The position numbers and the translations under genes are program-made. This document shows, piece by piece, positions 1 through 9,249 of a stretch of DNA of 64,000 nucleotides (its first letter is position 1; every line of letters begins with the position of its first letter). Source of the DNA: Alloalcanivorax balearicus MACL04. GTDB lineage: Bacteria; Pseudomonadota; Gammaproteobacteria; Pseudomonadales; Alcanivoracaceae. The stretch spans positions 186,001-250,000 of the forward strand of contig NZ_ARXS01000002.1 of NCBI RefSeq assembly GCF_025532145.1, written 5' to 3'. The notes under the pieces are model-generated. The model was given only the letters and a program-made list of their open reading frames with translations. It did no database searches and was not told the DNA's origin.

Positions 1-272
1 CGGCCGGGAGCGCCCGGTTCCGGACGGAAGCGGCCCTGGCCGTAATGGTCCAGCAGGTATTCAAGAATGGCGCCGGATTCGGCCACCACCCGGTCATCGT
101 CCTGCAGTATCGGCGCTTTACCCAGGGGATGAATTTCGCGCAGGCTTTCCGGTGCCAGCATGGTGACGGGGTCGCGCTTGTAATGGATGATTTCGTAGGG
201 GAGGCCGAGTTCTTCCAGAAGCCAGAGAACCCGCAGGGAGCGGGAGTTTTCCAGGTGGTGAACAGTGATCAT
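1..272 (-). CDS. Glutathione S-transferase family protein, N-terminal part
   Basis: The reading frame starts at an ATG at 272 and runs off the left edge, so only about 90 N-terminal residues are visible. They match the thioredoxin-like GST N-domain: a MITVHHLENSRS start, then a VLWLLEELGLPYE helix, then HPLGKAPIL containing the conserved cis-proline region, and ESGAILEYLLDHYG, which binds the gamma-glutamyl part of glutathione. GSTs of this type conjugate or reduce electrophiles in the cytosol. The substrate cannot be told. The start lies 68 bp beyond the dacB stop on the same strand. The C-terminal alpha-helical domain is outside the window. Confidence 0.85.
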   Translation of the reverse strand, partial: MITVHHLENSRSLRVLWLLEELGLPYEIIHYKRDPVTMLAPESLREIHPLGKAPILQDDDRVVAESGAILEYLLDHYGQGRFRPEPGAPG

Positions 273-340
273 TGGGATGCTCCGGACCGTGGCGTGACAA
301 TGTCAAAGCCCGGAGCATAGCAGAGACGGGGTGAACGGGG

Positions 341-1828
341 TTATCGGCCGCCGCCGGCGGAAGCCGCGGTGACCCGGCTGGCGTCGGTGCCTGGTTCCAC
401 CAGGGTGTGCACGGCTTTCAGCACCTCATCCAGTACCGCTCGGGACTTCCAGGCGCTGCGATCGTTGATCATGGCCGCCACCGCCCAGGTGGTATTGTTC
501 TGGTCGCGGGTAAAGCCGGCGATGGACCGCACATTCCTTAGCGTGCCGGTCTTGATATGGCCCTCGCCCACCAGAGCGGTATTGCGCAGCCGGTTACGCA
601 TGGTGCCATCCATGGCCACCAGCGGCAGCGAGGCGATCAACTCGGCGGCGAACGGGCTGCGCCAGGCCTGTTGCAGCATCAGGGCCTGTTGGTGAGCGGT
701 GATACGCTCCACACGGGACAATCCCGAGCCGTTTTCCAACACCACTTGACTGATGTCGATACCCTTCAGCCGCATCCATTCTAGGATGGCCCGGTCGGCC
801 GCCGCCAGGTCGTCCTTGTCCCCGGCCAGCCGGTTCTCGGCGCCGATGGTCAGGAACAACTGGCGGGCCATGATGTTACTGCTCCATTTATTGATGTCGC
901 GCACCATGGTGACCAGATCCGGCGAGGAGGTGGTCACCAGCAGCTTGGCGCCCCGTGCCAGCCGGCCGGTGCGGTCGCGGCCGGACAGGGTACCGCCCAT
1001 TTCCCGCCACAGGCCGCGGATCAGATTGGCGGTGTAGTCTTCCTGGGACATCAGCGACAGGTAGCGGTCGGCGCGGCAGTTCTCCGGCAAGGCGCCGGTG
1101 ATGGTAACTGTGATCTTGCGGCGGTCGGAAAAGTCCGGCTCATACTGTAGCGCCTTGGAATTGTGCACCGGACAACGGCCCCGCTCGGGTGCGGTGACTT
1201 GATTGTCGATAACGATCTTGCTGACCGGCGGCTCGGTGCTGACATGCACTTTGCCATCCCGGCTCATCATGCGAATGCGGAACACATTCAGATTGGTGAG
1301 CAGGGCACTGGGCTCCACCAGATAGGGCGCGTAGGGATTGTCGCCATCGTCATTGAAATGGGGGATGCCGTTGGGCAGATGGAAGTAGCTGCCGTCGAGC
1401 ACCAGATCACCGCGAATATGCTTGATGCCCATGGCGCGCAAATCACGCAGCAGCAGCCACATACGTTCCAGGGTCAGTTTGGGATCGCCGACACCGACGT
1501 AGTAAAGGTTACCTTTGAGCGTATCGCCCTTCTGTTCTCCGTCGGTGTATAGCCGGGTGTGCCACTGGAAGTTGGGGCCAAGCAGTTCCAGAGCGGCGTA
1601 AGTGGTGACCAGCTTCATGGTGGAACCCGGATTCATCTGCTCATCGGCATTGACGAAACGGGGCTCGCCGGGGCCGTCCAGGGGAATCGCCGCCAGTGAC
1701 AGGGATTCTTCCGGCAATTTCCGTTCCTGCAGGCTCTCATAGATGCTGTCGGCCCAGGATTCGGCGCTGGCCGGGGATATGGCGACAAACATCAGAAACA
1801 GTGACAACCAGAACGGACGGCAAGTCAT
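341..1828 (-). CDS. dacB: D-alanyl-D-alanine carboxypeptidase/endopeptidase (PBP4 family)
   Basis: This is a periplasmic class C penicillin-binding protein that trims or opens D-Ala cross-links in peptidoglycan. A cleavable signal peptide (hydrophobic stretch ending in SPASA) is followed by the serine-protease-like triad of motifs: STMK near residue 69, SSN in KWSSNIMAR near residue 320, and HIKTGTL near residue 420. The long insert between the first two motifs is typical of PBP4. I chose the ATG at 1828 because AAGGGAG lies upstream of it at a slightly long spacing. An in-frame ATG at 1858 has no ribosome site and would put charged residues before the signal peptide. Length 495 aa fits the family. 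The gene stands alone upstream of the GST gene. Confidence 0.93.
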   Translation of the reverse strand: MTCRPFWLSLFLMFVAISPASAESWADSIYESLQERKLPEESLSLAAIPLDGPGEPRFVNADEQMNPGSTMKLVTTYAALELLGPNFQWHTRLYTDGEQKGDTLKGNLYYVGVGDPKLTLERMWLLLRDLRAMGIKHIRGDLVLDGSYFHLPNGIPHFNDDGDNPYAPYLVEPSALLTNLNVFRIRMMSRDGKVHVSTEPPVSKIVIDNQVTAPERGRCPVHNSKALQYEPDFSDRRKITVTITGALPENCRADRYLSLMSQEDYTANLIRGLWREMGGTLSGRDRTGRLARGAKLLVTTSSPDLVTMVRDINKWSSNIMARQLFLTIGAENRLAGDKDDLAAADRAILEWMRLKGIDISQVVLENGSGLSRVERITAHQQALMLQQAWRSPFAAELIASLPLVAMDGTMRNRLRNTALVGEGHIKTGTLRNVRSIAGFTRDQNNTTWAVAAMINDRSAWKSRAVLDEVLKAVHTLVEPGTDASRVTAASAGGGR

Positions 1829-2214
1829 GGTCAATGCGGGCTCCCTTGAATACTGCATACGGATCCGCTGTCATGGCAGCGGATCGGGGCTTCCTTGGCA
1901 CGGCGGCAGGAAGAATCGCTGCGACCGCGAAATTCGGATTGGTATAAACTTGGCCTGATAACGGCGGATGCGGAGTCAATGCCGGGAAGTTCCGGTAGCA
2001 GAGCCGCGCGCCGTTTTGGGCAATATTAGACTAAACGAATTGCCGGTCACGGTCAGTGGCGAGCCGGGCCGTACTTTGTAAAACCTTAGAGCCTGTTTGG
2101 GACCTTCACGTCACTGTGCGACCCAAAGGGCCGGGCCTCGCTTTCTTTCGGTTCATCGCGGATTCGAGGGAAACGGCTGGCGCAGGAGTTCTTCTGGCCT
2201 TGGAGACTTAAGTA
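1829..2214. other. Intergenic region between dacB and the DUF6164 gene
   Basis: No gene is supported here. The region must hold the dacB promoter, but I see no convincing -35/-10 pair. The remainder of the gap, up to 2471, holds a REP-like hairpin and the leader of the plus-strand gene. Confidence 0.5.
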
Positions 2215-2309
2215 GCTACGAAGCCGCTGTGGGAGCTTGCCTGCAAGCGAATTTTTTTGGCGCCGAAAGTCAGTTCGCTTGCAGGCAAGCTCCCACGGCG
2301 GCTTCGTGG
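2215..2309. repeat. REP-like inverted repeat, copy 1
   Basis: Two arms of about 35 nt face each other around a short spacer. The left-arm core is GTGGGAGCTTGCCTGCAAGC and the right arm is its near-exact reverse complement, with flanking GAAGCCGC/GCGGCTTC also paired. The same unit recurs near 31184, 43004 and 54926, with a variant near 61591. It resembles the REP/BIME hairpins of Pseudomonas and relatives. It lies in a gap between divergent genes. Confidence 0.85.
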
Positions 2310-2471
2310 CCCCTTCCGTGCCAGCGCTCGACGTTATTGGAACCGGGATCCCGGAAGACCTCCGTACAGACCCGTGCCCCGATGGAGAGACTCATTCCCG
2401 CCAAACCGTGATTACGCGTGTTCATGTAGAATGACCACACCGCGCAACCGGAATCACGACCTGATGACCTT

Positions 2472-2831
2472 ATGACCACCTTGCTGTTGAATCTGCGCCG
2501 GGTACCGGACGACGAGGCGGACGAAGTCCGTGCGTTGCTGGAGCGGCATGACATTCCCTTCTATGAAACCAGGCCCAGTCTTTGGGGCGTTTCCGCCGGT
2601 GGAATCTGGCTGACCCGCCCCGAGGATCGGCAGCGGGCACAGGCGCTGATGGCGGAGTACCAGCAGGACCGGGGCCAGCGGCAACGGGCCGCCTATGAGG
2701 AAGCCCGCCGTCTGGGTACCGCACCGACCCTATGGCGCCGATTGCGGGAACAGCCGGTACAGGCGCTGGCCATGCTGCTGGCGGTGATCGCGTTGTTGCT
2801 GATCACGCTGTTGCCGTTTTTGACCTTTTAG
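2472..2831 (+). CDS. DUF6164 family small membrane-anchored protein
   Basis: This is a 119-aa protein of unknown function that I recognise as the DUF6164 type. Residues 1 to about 60 form a compact domain resembling DUF2007-like fold proteins (LLLNLRRVPDDEADEV, then GIWLTRPEDRQRAQALM). A charged linker follows, and one C-terminal transmembrane helix (about 98-117: ALAMLLAVIALLLITLL) would leave the domain in the cytoplasm. It converges on lipA with an 81-bp gap. The family assignment rests on sequence style. The role is unknown. Confidence 0.75.
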   Translation: MTTLLLNLRRVPDDEADEVRALLERHDIPFYETRPSLWGVSAGGIWLTRPEDRQRAQALMAEYQQDRGQRQRAAYEEARRLGTAPTLWRRLREQPVQALAMLLAVIALLLITLLPFLTF

Positions 2832-2912
2832 ACAGTACAGTTACCACGGTTCACGAGCCACGATTGACCAGTGCCTGGTATCGCCTCGCAACTATAGGGG
2901 AGCGGCGTTCTC

Positions 2913-3917
2913 TCAGGCCGGGTGGGCCAGATCGTCGGGGTCGCCGACATTGACGCCTTTGTGCTGCAGATCGGCGTGGTAGGAACTGCGCACCATCGGG
3001 CCGGAAGCGATGGAGGTGAAGCCCATCTTGCGGCCTTCCTCGGCGAACATCTTGAAATCGTCCGGGTGCACGTAGCGTTCCACCGGAGCGTGGAAGCGGC
3101 TCGGCTGCAGGTACTGGCCGATGGTGATCATGTCCACATCGTGGTCGCGCAGATCCCGCAGGGTTTCCAGTACCTGCTGGTTGGTTTCTCCCAGGCCCAC
3201 CATGATGCCGGATTTGGTGGGGACATCCGGGCGGCGGGCGCCGAATTGCCGCAGCAGCTTCAGGGAATGCTCGTAACGGGCTCCTGGCCGGGCTTTCTTG
3301 TACAGGTGCGGCACGGTTTCGATGTTGTGGTTGAACACATCCGGCGGCGTCGCATCCAGGATGTCGAGCGCCTCTTCCAGGCACGGACGGAAATCCGGCG
3401 TCAGAATCTCGATCTTGGTGTCCGGGCTGGTGGCGCGGACTTCGCGAATACAGTCGGCGAAGTGGCCGGCGCCACCGTCGGCCAGATCATCCCGGTCCAC
3501 CGAGGTGATGACCACGTATTTCAGGGCCAGATCGGCCACCGACTCGGCCAGGTGAAGGGGTTCTTCCGGGTCCAGCCCATTGGGACGTCCGAAGCCCACG
3601 TCGCAAAACGAACAGCGGCGGGTGCAGATATCGCCCATGATCATGAAGGTGGCGGTGCCGCCGCCAAAACACTCCGGCAGGTTGGGGCAGGACGCCTCTT
3701 CACAGACGGTGTGCAGTTTCTGCCGGCGCAGCATGCTCTTGATGCGCTGAATCTCGCCGTTGGCGGGCACTCGCACCCGGATCCAGTCCGGCTTGCGCTC
3801 GCGTACCGGCGCTTCCTCATTAACCATGGGAATGGTGCGGACCTTGTCGGCGCCACGCAGCTTGTCGCCGATGCGGACTTTCTGTTTTGCCGGACGTTTC
3901 GCCTGTGCTTCGTTCAT
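2913..3917 (-). CDS. lipA: Lipoyl synthase
   Basis: This radical-SAM enzyme inserts two sulfurs into protein-bound octanoyl groups to make lipoyl cofactors for pyruvate and 2-oxoglutarate dehydrogenases and the glycine cleavage system. It shows the auxiliary cluster motif [12 protein letters not shown] (CX4CX5C), the SAM cluster motif CTRRCSFC (CX3CX2C) and the C-terminal RSSYHA motif whose serine ligates the auxiliary cluster. The ATG at 3917 has GGCGAGAG just upstream and gives 334 aa. A longer frame to 4043 would run back into lipB. It lies last in the lipB-lipA end of the long minus-strand block, and LipB supplies its octanoylated substrate. Confidence 0.97.
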   Translation of the reverse strand: MNEAQAKRPAKQKVRIGDKLRGADKVRTIPMVNEEAPVRERKPDWIRVRVPANGEIQRIKSMLRRQKLHTVCEEASCPNLPECFGGGTATFMIMGDICTRRCSFCDVGFGRPNGLDPEEPLHLAESVADLALKYVVITSVDRDDLADGGAGHFADCIREVRATSPDTKIEILTPDFRPCLEEALDILDATPPDVFNHNIETVPHLYKKARPGARYEHSLKLLRQFGARRPDVPTKSGIMVGLGETNQQVLETLRDLRDHDVDMITIGQYLQPSRFHAPVERYVHPDDFKMFAEEGRKMGFTSIASGPMVRSSYHADLQHKGVNVGDPDDLAHPA

Positions 3918-3990
3918 CTGTTCTCTCGCCTTGGCGTGTAAGCGCCTTTTGGGCGCTTGCTCAATGTTATCGGGGCCGGATAGGCCTCCG

Positions 3991-4647
3991 TTACCGCTGG
4001 GGTAAAGTGTACCAGTCCGGTGGCGGTGCTGTCCGGAGCTCAAGCCCCAGGCGCTGGGCGAGAATCGTAACCAGATCCTCTTCCACCTGTTGCCGGGTCA
4101 GTGTCAGGCCTTCGGCGGCCAGACTGGTCATCGGCTGGCCGGCGTAGCCGCACGGGTTGATGCGCTGCCAGGGCGTGGCGTCCGCGTCCCGATTCAGGGC
4201 CAGGCCATGATAGCTGCCCTTGCGGCGGATACGCAGGCCCAGTGACGCGATCTTGGCGCCGTTCACATAGACGCCGGGGGCGTCCTCGCGATTGACGGCA
4301 TCGATGCCCTGTGCCGCCAGGTAGTCCACCACGGCCTGTTCGATGGCGTTGACCAGTCCACGGCTGCCCAGTCCCAGACGCCGCACGTCAAGCATCAGAT
4401 AGACCACGGTCTGGCCGGGCCCGTGGTAGGTGACCTGGCCGCCGCGATCGCTGCGCACCACCGGGATATTGCCGGGATTGAGCACGTGTTCGGGCTTGCC
4501 GGCCTGGCCCAGGGTGTACACCGGAGGGTGTTCCAGAACCCACAGTTCATCCAGCGTGCTGTCATCCCGTTGTTCGGTGAAATCCCGCATGGCCCGCCAG
4601 CAGGTATCGTAATCCGCCTGTGGCAGATAGCGGACGAGCAGGTTCAT
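3991..4647 (-). CDS. lipB: Octanoyl-[ACP]:protein octanoyltransferase
   Basis: This enzyme transfers octanoate from acyl carrier protein to lipoyl domains, the first step of endogenous lipoate synthesis. The signature [12 protein letters not shown] is near residues 68-79. The catalytic lysine and cysteine are visible at about K132 ([11 protein letters not shown]) and C166 (NPCGYAG), in the usual arrangement for an acyl-thioester intermediate. Length 218 aa is normal. It sits 73 bp upstream of lipA and 19 bp downstream of the ybeD-like gene, as in many gammaproteobacteria. Confidence 0.97.
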   Translation of the reverse strand: MNLLVRYLPQADYDTCWRAMRDFTEQRDDSTLDELWVLEHPPVYTLGQAGKPEHVLNPGNIPVVRSDRGGQVTYHGPGQTVVYLMLDVRRLGLGSRGLVNAIEQAVVDYLAAQGIDAVNREDAPGVYVNGAKIASLGLRIRRKGSYHGLALNRDADATPWQRINPCGYAGQPMTSLAAEGLTLTRQQVEEDLVTILAQRLGLELRTAPPPDWYTLPQR

Positions 4648-4666
4648 CGGTACGCTCCGGTTCGCG

Positions 4667-4939
4667 TTACAGGGTGATTTTCACATGGGGGCAGGCGTTC
4701 AGTTCCCGATACAGGGCTTCCACCTGCTCCTTGTCCTGAACCGTGATGCGGGCGGTGAGGGCAATGAAATTGCCACGGCTGCTGGGACGGGCGCTGAGGT
4801 TGCGCGGACGGTCGAATGCCTGCTCCAGCACACGCTCGATGATGTCCACCACGGCCTCTTCCAGCGGCGCGTCCACGGCGCCCATCACTTTCAAATGCAT
4901 GGTGTGGGGGAATTCCCAAAGCTCTTCACGGATGGCCAT
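4667..4939 (-). CDS. ybeD: YbeD/DUF493 family protein
   Basis: This 90-aa cytosolic protein has the DUF493 ferredoxin-like (ACT-like) fold. It begins with [16 protein letters not shown] and ends with [11 protein letters not shown], both characteristic of YbeD. In E. coli the gene also lies between dacA and lipB. A regulatory role near lipoate metabolism has been proposed but is not proven. Here a D-amino acid aminotransferase gene lies between dacA and this gene. The identification is by sequence pattern and by position. Confidence 0.9.
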   Translation of the reverse strand: MAIREELWEFPHTMHLKVMGAVDAPLEEAVVDIIERVLEQAFDRPRNLSARPSSRGNFIALTARITVQDKEQVEALYRELNACPHVKITL

Positions 4940-4966
4940 GTCGATTCTCGCTGCGGTGGCGGATAC

Positions 4967-5830
4967 TTACACGCCGCAAAGGCGGCGCTTGAACGCTATA
5001 TAGTGGCGGGCGAGGATTTTCCAAGTCTCGCCGGGGCGGCCATCGCCCACCGGGCGGCCGTCCAGGGAGACCACCGGCACCACGTCTCGGGTGGAACTGG
5101 AGATCCACACCTCGTCGGCATCGCCCAGTTCGGCCTCGCTGATTTCCCGTTCGCGCAGCGGCAGGTCCTGTTCCCGGCACAGCTCGATGATCAGATCGCG
5201 AGTGATGCCGCCGAGAATGGCATGGCTGGCCGGAGGGGTGGCGATTTCGCCGTCCTTGACGATAAAGACGTTGCTGGCGGCGCCTTCGGTGACGAAGCCG
5301 TCGTGGATCAGTATCGCCTCGCGGGCACCGGAAGCGATCGCCTGCTGCCGCAGCAAAATATTGGGCAGCAATGATATGGACTTGATGTCGCAACGGGCCC
5401 AGCGGATATCGTCCAGAGTGATGGCCGCGGCGCCGGTGATCCGGTCCGGGCTGTCCTCTGTCGGCACCGTCAGCAGCGCGGTGCTCATGAACACCGTGGG
5501 CGATACCGGAGGATCAGGAAAGGCGTGATCACGCTTGTCGGCGGCACCGCGGGTGATTTGCAGATACAGCGACAGATTGCCGCCGCCATTGCGCTGGATC
5601 AGTTCCTCGCAGCGGCGGCGCCAACCGGCGCGGTCGTGCGGGTTGATCAGGTACAGCGCCGATAGGGAGCGTTCCAGCCGGCGCAGGTGTTCCTCGAAGC
5701 GGAACAGCACCCCATTGAAGGCGGGGATCACCTCGTATACCCCATCGGCGAACAGGAAACCGCGATCCATCGGCGAGATGCGGGCCTGCTCCATGGCCAT
5801 GAAGGCGCCGTTGAGGTAGACCGTGCTCAT
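4967..5830 (-). CDS. dat: Class IV aminotransferase, probable D-amino acid aminotransferase
   Basis: This PLP enzyme of fold type IV is 287 aa. The start of the fold (MSTVYLNGAFMAMEQARIS), the PLP-lysine region DIKSISLLPNILLRQQA, the cofactor-phosphate region EGAASNVFIVKDG and ILGGITRD are all visible. The family includes D-alanine transaminase, branched-chain aminotransferase and aminodeoxychorismate lyase. The pattern and the position next to the D-Ala carboxypeptidase DacA favour a D-amino acid aminotransferase that could recycle or supply D-Ala and D-Glu. The ATG overlaps the dacA stop by one base (TGATG), so translation is probably coupled. The longer frame to 6340 is an antisense/upstream artefact. 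Confidence 0.85.
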   Translation of the reverse strand: MSTVYLNGAFMAMEQARISPMDRGFLFADGVYEVIPAFNGVLFRFEEHLRRLERSLSALYLINPHDRAGWRRRCEELIQRNGGGNLSLYLQITRGAADKRDHAFPDPPVSPTVFMSTALLTVPTEDSPDRITGAAAITLDDIRWARCDIKSISLLPNILLRQQAIASGAREAILIHDGFVTEGAASNVFIVKDGEIATPPASHAILGGITRDLIIELCREQDLPLREREISEAELGDADEVWISSSTRDVVPVVSLDGRPVGDGRPGETWKILARHYIAFKRRLCGV

Positions 5831-6996
5831 CAGAACAGGCCTTTGAAGAACAGCATGATGTGGTCCCACAGGCGAGAGAAGAAGCCGCCTTCTTCCACGC
5901 TTTCCAGCGCCACCAGCGGCGTTTCGCTGATCACCTCGTCGTCCAGCCGGATGGTGACCGTGCCGTATTGCTGACCTTTCTCGATCGGAGCACGCAGTTG
6001 CGGGTTGATCGTCATCTCTGCCTGCAGACGGTCGGCGCTGTCCCGCGGCACGGTCAGTTGCACGTCTTTTTCCGGACCCAGGCGCACGGTGTCGGCGGCG
6101 CCGAGCCAGACATCCGGGTTGGCGAGGACGTCGTTGGCGCTGTAGGCCTTGTAGGATTCGAAGAAACGGAACCCGTAGGTCAGCAGCTTTTGCGTTTCCT
6201 GAGCGCGCGCCGTTTCGGAGGCGGTGCCCATGACCACGCTGATCAGGCGCATCTCGTCGCGCTTGGCGGAAGCCACCAGGCAATAACCGGCTTCGTCGGT
6301 GTGTCCGGTTTTCAGGCCATCGACGGTGGCGTCGCGCCACAACAGCAGGTTGCGGTTGGTCTGGGTGATGCCGTTGTAGGTGAATTCCTTCTCGGCGTAG
6401 ATATCGTAGTGTTCCGGATAGTCGTTAATGATGGCCCGGGCCAGCCGTGCCATGTCATGGGCGGTACTGTGGTGATTCTCCGCCGGCCAGCCGGTGGCAT
6501 TCATGAAGTGGGTATCGTTCATGTTCAGGGCTCGCGCCTGTTGGTTCATCAGGTCGGCGAAGGCGTCCTCGGAGCCGGCGATATACTCGGCCATGGCGAC
6601 ACTGGCGTCGTTCCCGGACTGGATGATGATGCCGCGCAGCAGGTCATCGATGGCGACCTGGGTACCTTCCTTGAGAAAGGTGCGTGAACCGCCCATGCGC
6701 CAGGCCTTGACGCTGACCGGCGCCTGATCCTGAAGCGAAATATTACCGGACTGAATCTCCCGCTCGGCGATATAGGCGGTCATCATCTTGGTCAGACTGG
6801 CCGGGGGCATGGTCTGGTCGGCGTTGTGCTGGACGATGATGTGGCCGCTGCGGGCGTCCATCAAAATATAGCTGCGGGCTTCCACCGAGGGCGCGCGTGG
6901 CACGGTGCTCTGGGCCTGCCCGGTCAGCGGCAGCAGCGCCAGACAGGCGGCGGCGAATAAAAAGAAGATATCGCGAAGGGCAATTCTCTGGGTCAT
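5830..6996 (-). CDS. dacA: D-alanyl-D-alanine carboxypeptidase (PBP5/6 family)
   Basis: This low-molecular-mass penicillin-binding protein removes the terminal D-Ala of peptidoglycan pentapeptides. A signal peptide ends near TGQAQS. Active-site motifs are SLTK (S67-K70), SGN (127-129) and KTG (229-231). A beta-rich PBP5 C-domain and a C-terminal amphipathic membrane anchor (SRLWDHIMLFFKGLF) follow. Length 388 aa is standard. AGGAAACC precedes the ATG at 6996. It lies between rlpA and dat in a run of wall genes. Confidence 0.97.
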   Translation of the reverse strand: MTQRIALRDIFFLFAAACLALLPLTGQAQSTVPRAPSVEARSYILMDARSGHIIVQHNADQTMPPASLTKMMTAYIAEREIQSGNISLQDQAPVSVKAWRMGGSRTFLKEGTQVAIDDLLRGIIIQSGNDASVAMAEYIAGSEDAFADLMNQQARALNMNDTHFMNATGWPAENHHSTAHDMARLARAIINDYPEHYDIYAEKEFTYNGITQTNRNLLLWRDATVDGLKTGHTDEAGYCLVASAKRDEMRLISVVMGTASETARAQETQKLLTYGFRFFESYKAYSANDVLANPDVWLGAADTVRLGPEKDVQLTVPRDSADRLQAEMTINPQLRAPIEKGQQYGTVTIRLDDEVISETPLVALESVEEGGFFSRLWDHIMLFFKGLF

Positions 6997-7128
6997 GGTT
7001 TCCTGCCTGTTAGTACTTCTTGTCGAATCCGGCTCGGGTCCGGATACCGTGATGGCCTGCCTCCAACGTCAACGCAGCCGTGAGGCGCGGACCTTGGAAA
7101 AAAATCACAGGGCCTGAAATATCTGGCC

Positions 7129-8079
7129 TTAGCGAACCGGCATCGGGTTGCCGAAGCCGGCCTGCTGGCATGCCTGACGCGCCTGTTCCTGGTCGTCCAG
7201 ACTGGCGAAGGGGCCCAACCACACCTTGTAGTAGGCGCTGTCCTCCAATTTGCGCACGGTCACCGGCAACTTCAGCCGGTTGCGCAACTGGCGCTCCAGA
7301 TCACGGGCGCCATCCAGGGCACGGAAGGCGCCGGCCTGGAGATAGAGATCTCCGGACCGGGCCTGACTCTTACCGGCCTCCGGTGGCGGGCTGTCCAGTG
7401 CCGCCCGCACCGCGGTGGGCACGGTGCCCTGACGGCGGCCGCCAGGGCGTTCCTCCGGTGTCAGGGCTTCCACCCGCACGTGACCGGTGCCGTTCTGCTC
7501 GATGCCGAGACGAACCGCGGCGGCCCAGGATAGATCGATGATGCGGTTGGAATGGAAAGGGCCGCGGTCGTTCACCCGTACCACCAGCTGCTTGTTGTTA
7601 TCCAGATTGGTGACGCGCACATAAGTGGGCAGCGGCAGGGTGCGGTGGGCGGCGGTGAACCGGTACATGTCATAAGGTTCGCCGCTGGAGGTCCGATAGC
7701 CATGAAATTTGCGGCCATACCAGGACGCCAGCCCTTCCTCCTCATAGCCCTCGGAGGAGGGCAGCACATGATAGGTCCGCCCCCACACGGAGTAGGTGGC
7801 CGGATTGCCGTAACGGCTCGGCGGCTCGGATTTGGGAACCGGCTCCGGTATCCGCTCTATACTGCTGCGATCCTCGGCGGGTGGCGGACTGTCGGTGCTA
7901 TGGGCATAACGGTCCGAGCCCGGCGCGCCGGCGGGGTCGCGGGCAGGGGGCTGGGTCGGGGAGGCATCACCGGTACTCTTTTTCGGGGGGCCGGCTGGAG
8001 CGTCCTGTGTGGTCGCCGGAGGGGCCAGGCTACAGGCCCCCAGAGCCAGGGCCAACGCACTGATCAGAAGGGCACGCAT
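7129..8079 (-). CDS. rlpA: Septal ring lytic transglycosylase lipoprotein RlpA
   Basis: This is an outer-membrane lipoprotein with a lipobox ending at C16 (ALALGACSL), a Pro/Ser-rich linker, a double-psi beta-barrel domain (about 115-210: GLASWYGRKFHGYRTSSGE, then VRVNDRGPFHSNRIIDLS) and a C-terminal SPOR domain (about 240-316) that would bind denuded glycan at the septum. In Pseudomonas RlpA cleaves denuded glycan strands. The ATG at 8079 overlaps the mltB stop by one base. The upstream in-frame TTG at 8082 is less likely. At 316 aa it is the usual size. Confidence 0.95.
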   Translation of the reverse strand: MRALLISALALALGACSLAPPATTQDAPAGPPKKSTGDASPTQPPARDPAGAPGSDRYAHSTDSPPPAEDRSSIERIPEPVPKSEPPSRYGNPATYSVWGRTYHVLPSSEGYEEEGLASWYGRKFHGYRTSSGEPYDMYRFTAAHRTLPLPTYVRVTNLDNNKQLVVRVNDRGPFHSNRIIDLSWAAAVRLGIEQNGTGHVRVEALTPEERPGGRRQGTVPTAVRAALDSPPPEAGKSQARSGDLYLQAGAFRALDGARDLERQLRNRLKLPVTVRKLEDSAYYKVWLGPFASLDDQEQARQACQQAGFGNPMPVR

Positions 8080-9125
8080 CAAGACCGGTCCTCTTCCAGC
8101 GCATGGGCCAGCTGCCGGGACAGCTGCAGCACCGCCATGGCGTAAAGCTCGCTGTGATTGTATCGAGTGATCACGTAAAAGTTGCGCGTCACCATCCAGA
8201 ATTCGTGTCCTTTTTCACCGGTCAGGTCCAGCAGCGCCACCTGAGTGTCATCCGCCAGATCAAAGCAGTATTCGCTGCCGAGGGTATCATCCTGGCAGCT
8301 CACTGCCACTACGCCGTTTTTCCGGGCCGTGGCAAGACTGAAGGACGGCTTGTAGCCTTTTTTCGCCAATGCCTGATAGCCCTGACCTTCGATTCTGGCG
8401 CGGGCGGCCACCGGGAAGCCCGGCTGCCAATGATGGCGGTGGAAATAATTTGCAACACTGCCGATGGCATCGGCGGGGCTGTTGACCAGATCGGTCACGC
8501 CATCCTGATCATAGTCCACCGCGTAGGCCTGGTAACTGGTGGGAATGAACTGCGCCAGGCCCATGGCGCCGGCGTAGGAGCCGGTGATCTCGCTGGCGTC
8601 GATATGGGCCTGGTTTTCCATCTCCATCAGGGCCACCAACTGGCCGCGGAAGAAAGACGCCCGTGGCGGATAATCGAAGCCCAGGGTGGTCAAGGCGTCC
8701 AACACCCGGTAAGTGCCTTTATGACGGCCGTAGTAGGTCTCCACGCCGATGATGGCGAGGATGACTTCACGGGGTACGCCATATTCGGCTTCGGCCCGGG
8801 CCAGTTCTTGCTGGTTTTCCCTGGCGAAGGCGACACCGGCGTCGACTCGTTCCTGCTGTAAAAAGATTTTCTGATAACGGGCCCAGGTCATGGTGTGTTC
8901 CGCCGGGCGCGCGATGGATTCGAGAATCTTGTCCTGCCGCCGGGCCTGGGACAGCAGCTCCCGGGCCCGTTTTTCGTCCACGCCTTTTTTCACCACTTCC
9001 TGGATCAGGGCTTCCGCCTGGGGGTGATCGGCATAACCTTGCTCTTCGGCGAAGGCCGCGGCCGCGGGGAAAACAGCGGCGAGGAAAGCAAAGGGGGTGA
9101 GCAGGGCGGACAGTCTTACACCCAT
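8079..9125 (-). CDS. mltB: Lytic murein transglycosylase B
   Basis: This periplasmic enzyme cleaves the MurNAc-GlcNAc bond to form 1,6-anhydromuropeptides. A signal sequence (LSALLTPFAFLAAVFPAAAAFA) is followed by the SLT_2 domain. The catalytic glutamate lies in LAIIGVETYYG (about E129), and GAMGLAQFIPTSY and PADAIGSVANYFH are family motifs. I chose the ATG at 9125 because GGAGA is placed well before it. In-frame ATGs at 9137 and 9245 lack ribosome sites. There is no lipobox, so this resembles the soluble SltB/MltB forms. The stop overlaps the rlpA start. Confidence 0.92.
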   Translation of the reverse strand: MGVRLSALLTPFAFLAAVFPAAAAFAEEQGYADHPQAEALIQEVVKKGVDEKRARELLSQARRQDKILESIARPAEHTMTWARYQKIFLQQERVDAGVAFARENQQELARAEAEYGVPREVILAIIGVETYYGRHKGTYRVLDALTTLGFDYPPRASFFRGQLVALMEMENQAHIDASEITGSYAGAMGLAQFIPTSYQAYAVDYDQDGVTDLVNSPADAIGSVANYFHRHHWQPGFPVAARARIEGQGYQALAKKGYKPSFSLATARKNGVVAVSCQDDTLGSEYCFDLADDTQVALLDLTGEKGHEFWMVTRNFYVITRYNHSELYAMAVLQLSRQLAHALEEDRS

Positions 9126-9249
9126 GAGTTTCTCCATAAAAACAGGGGGATGGGGCTGGGGCCATAATATCGGGGTCGGCGAGGTTAAACCATGATCGCG
9201 CCGCGCCGGCGACCGATCCCAAGTGCAGACCATGGAATCCGTCACCGGT

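Noticed and set aside
1859-2471. Small protein genes in the dacB upstream gap (several frames of 65-104 aa)
   Set aside because: They overlap each other and the REP repeat, have no ribosome sites and show no protein-like pattern.
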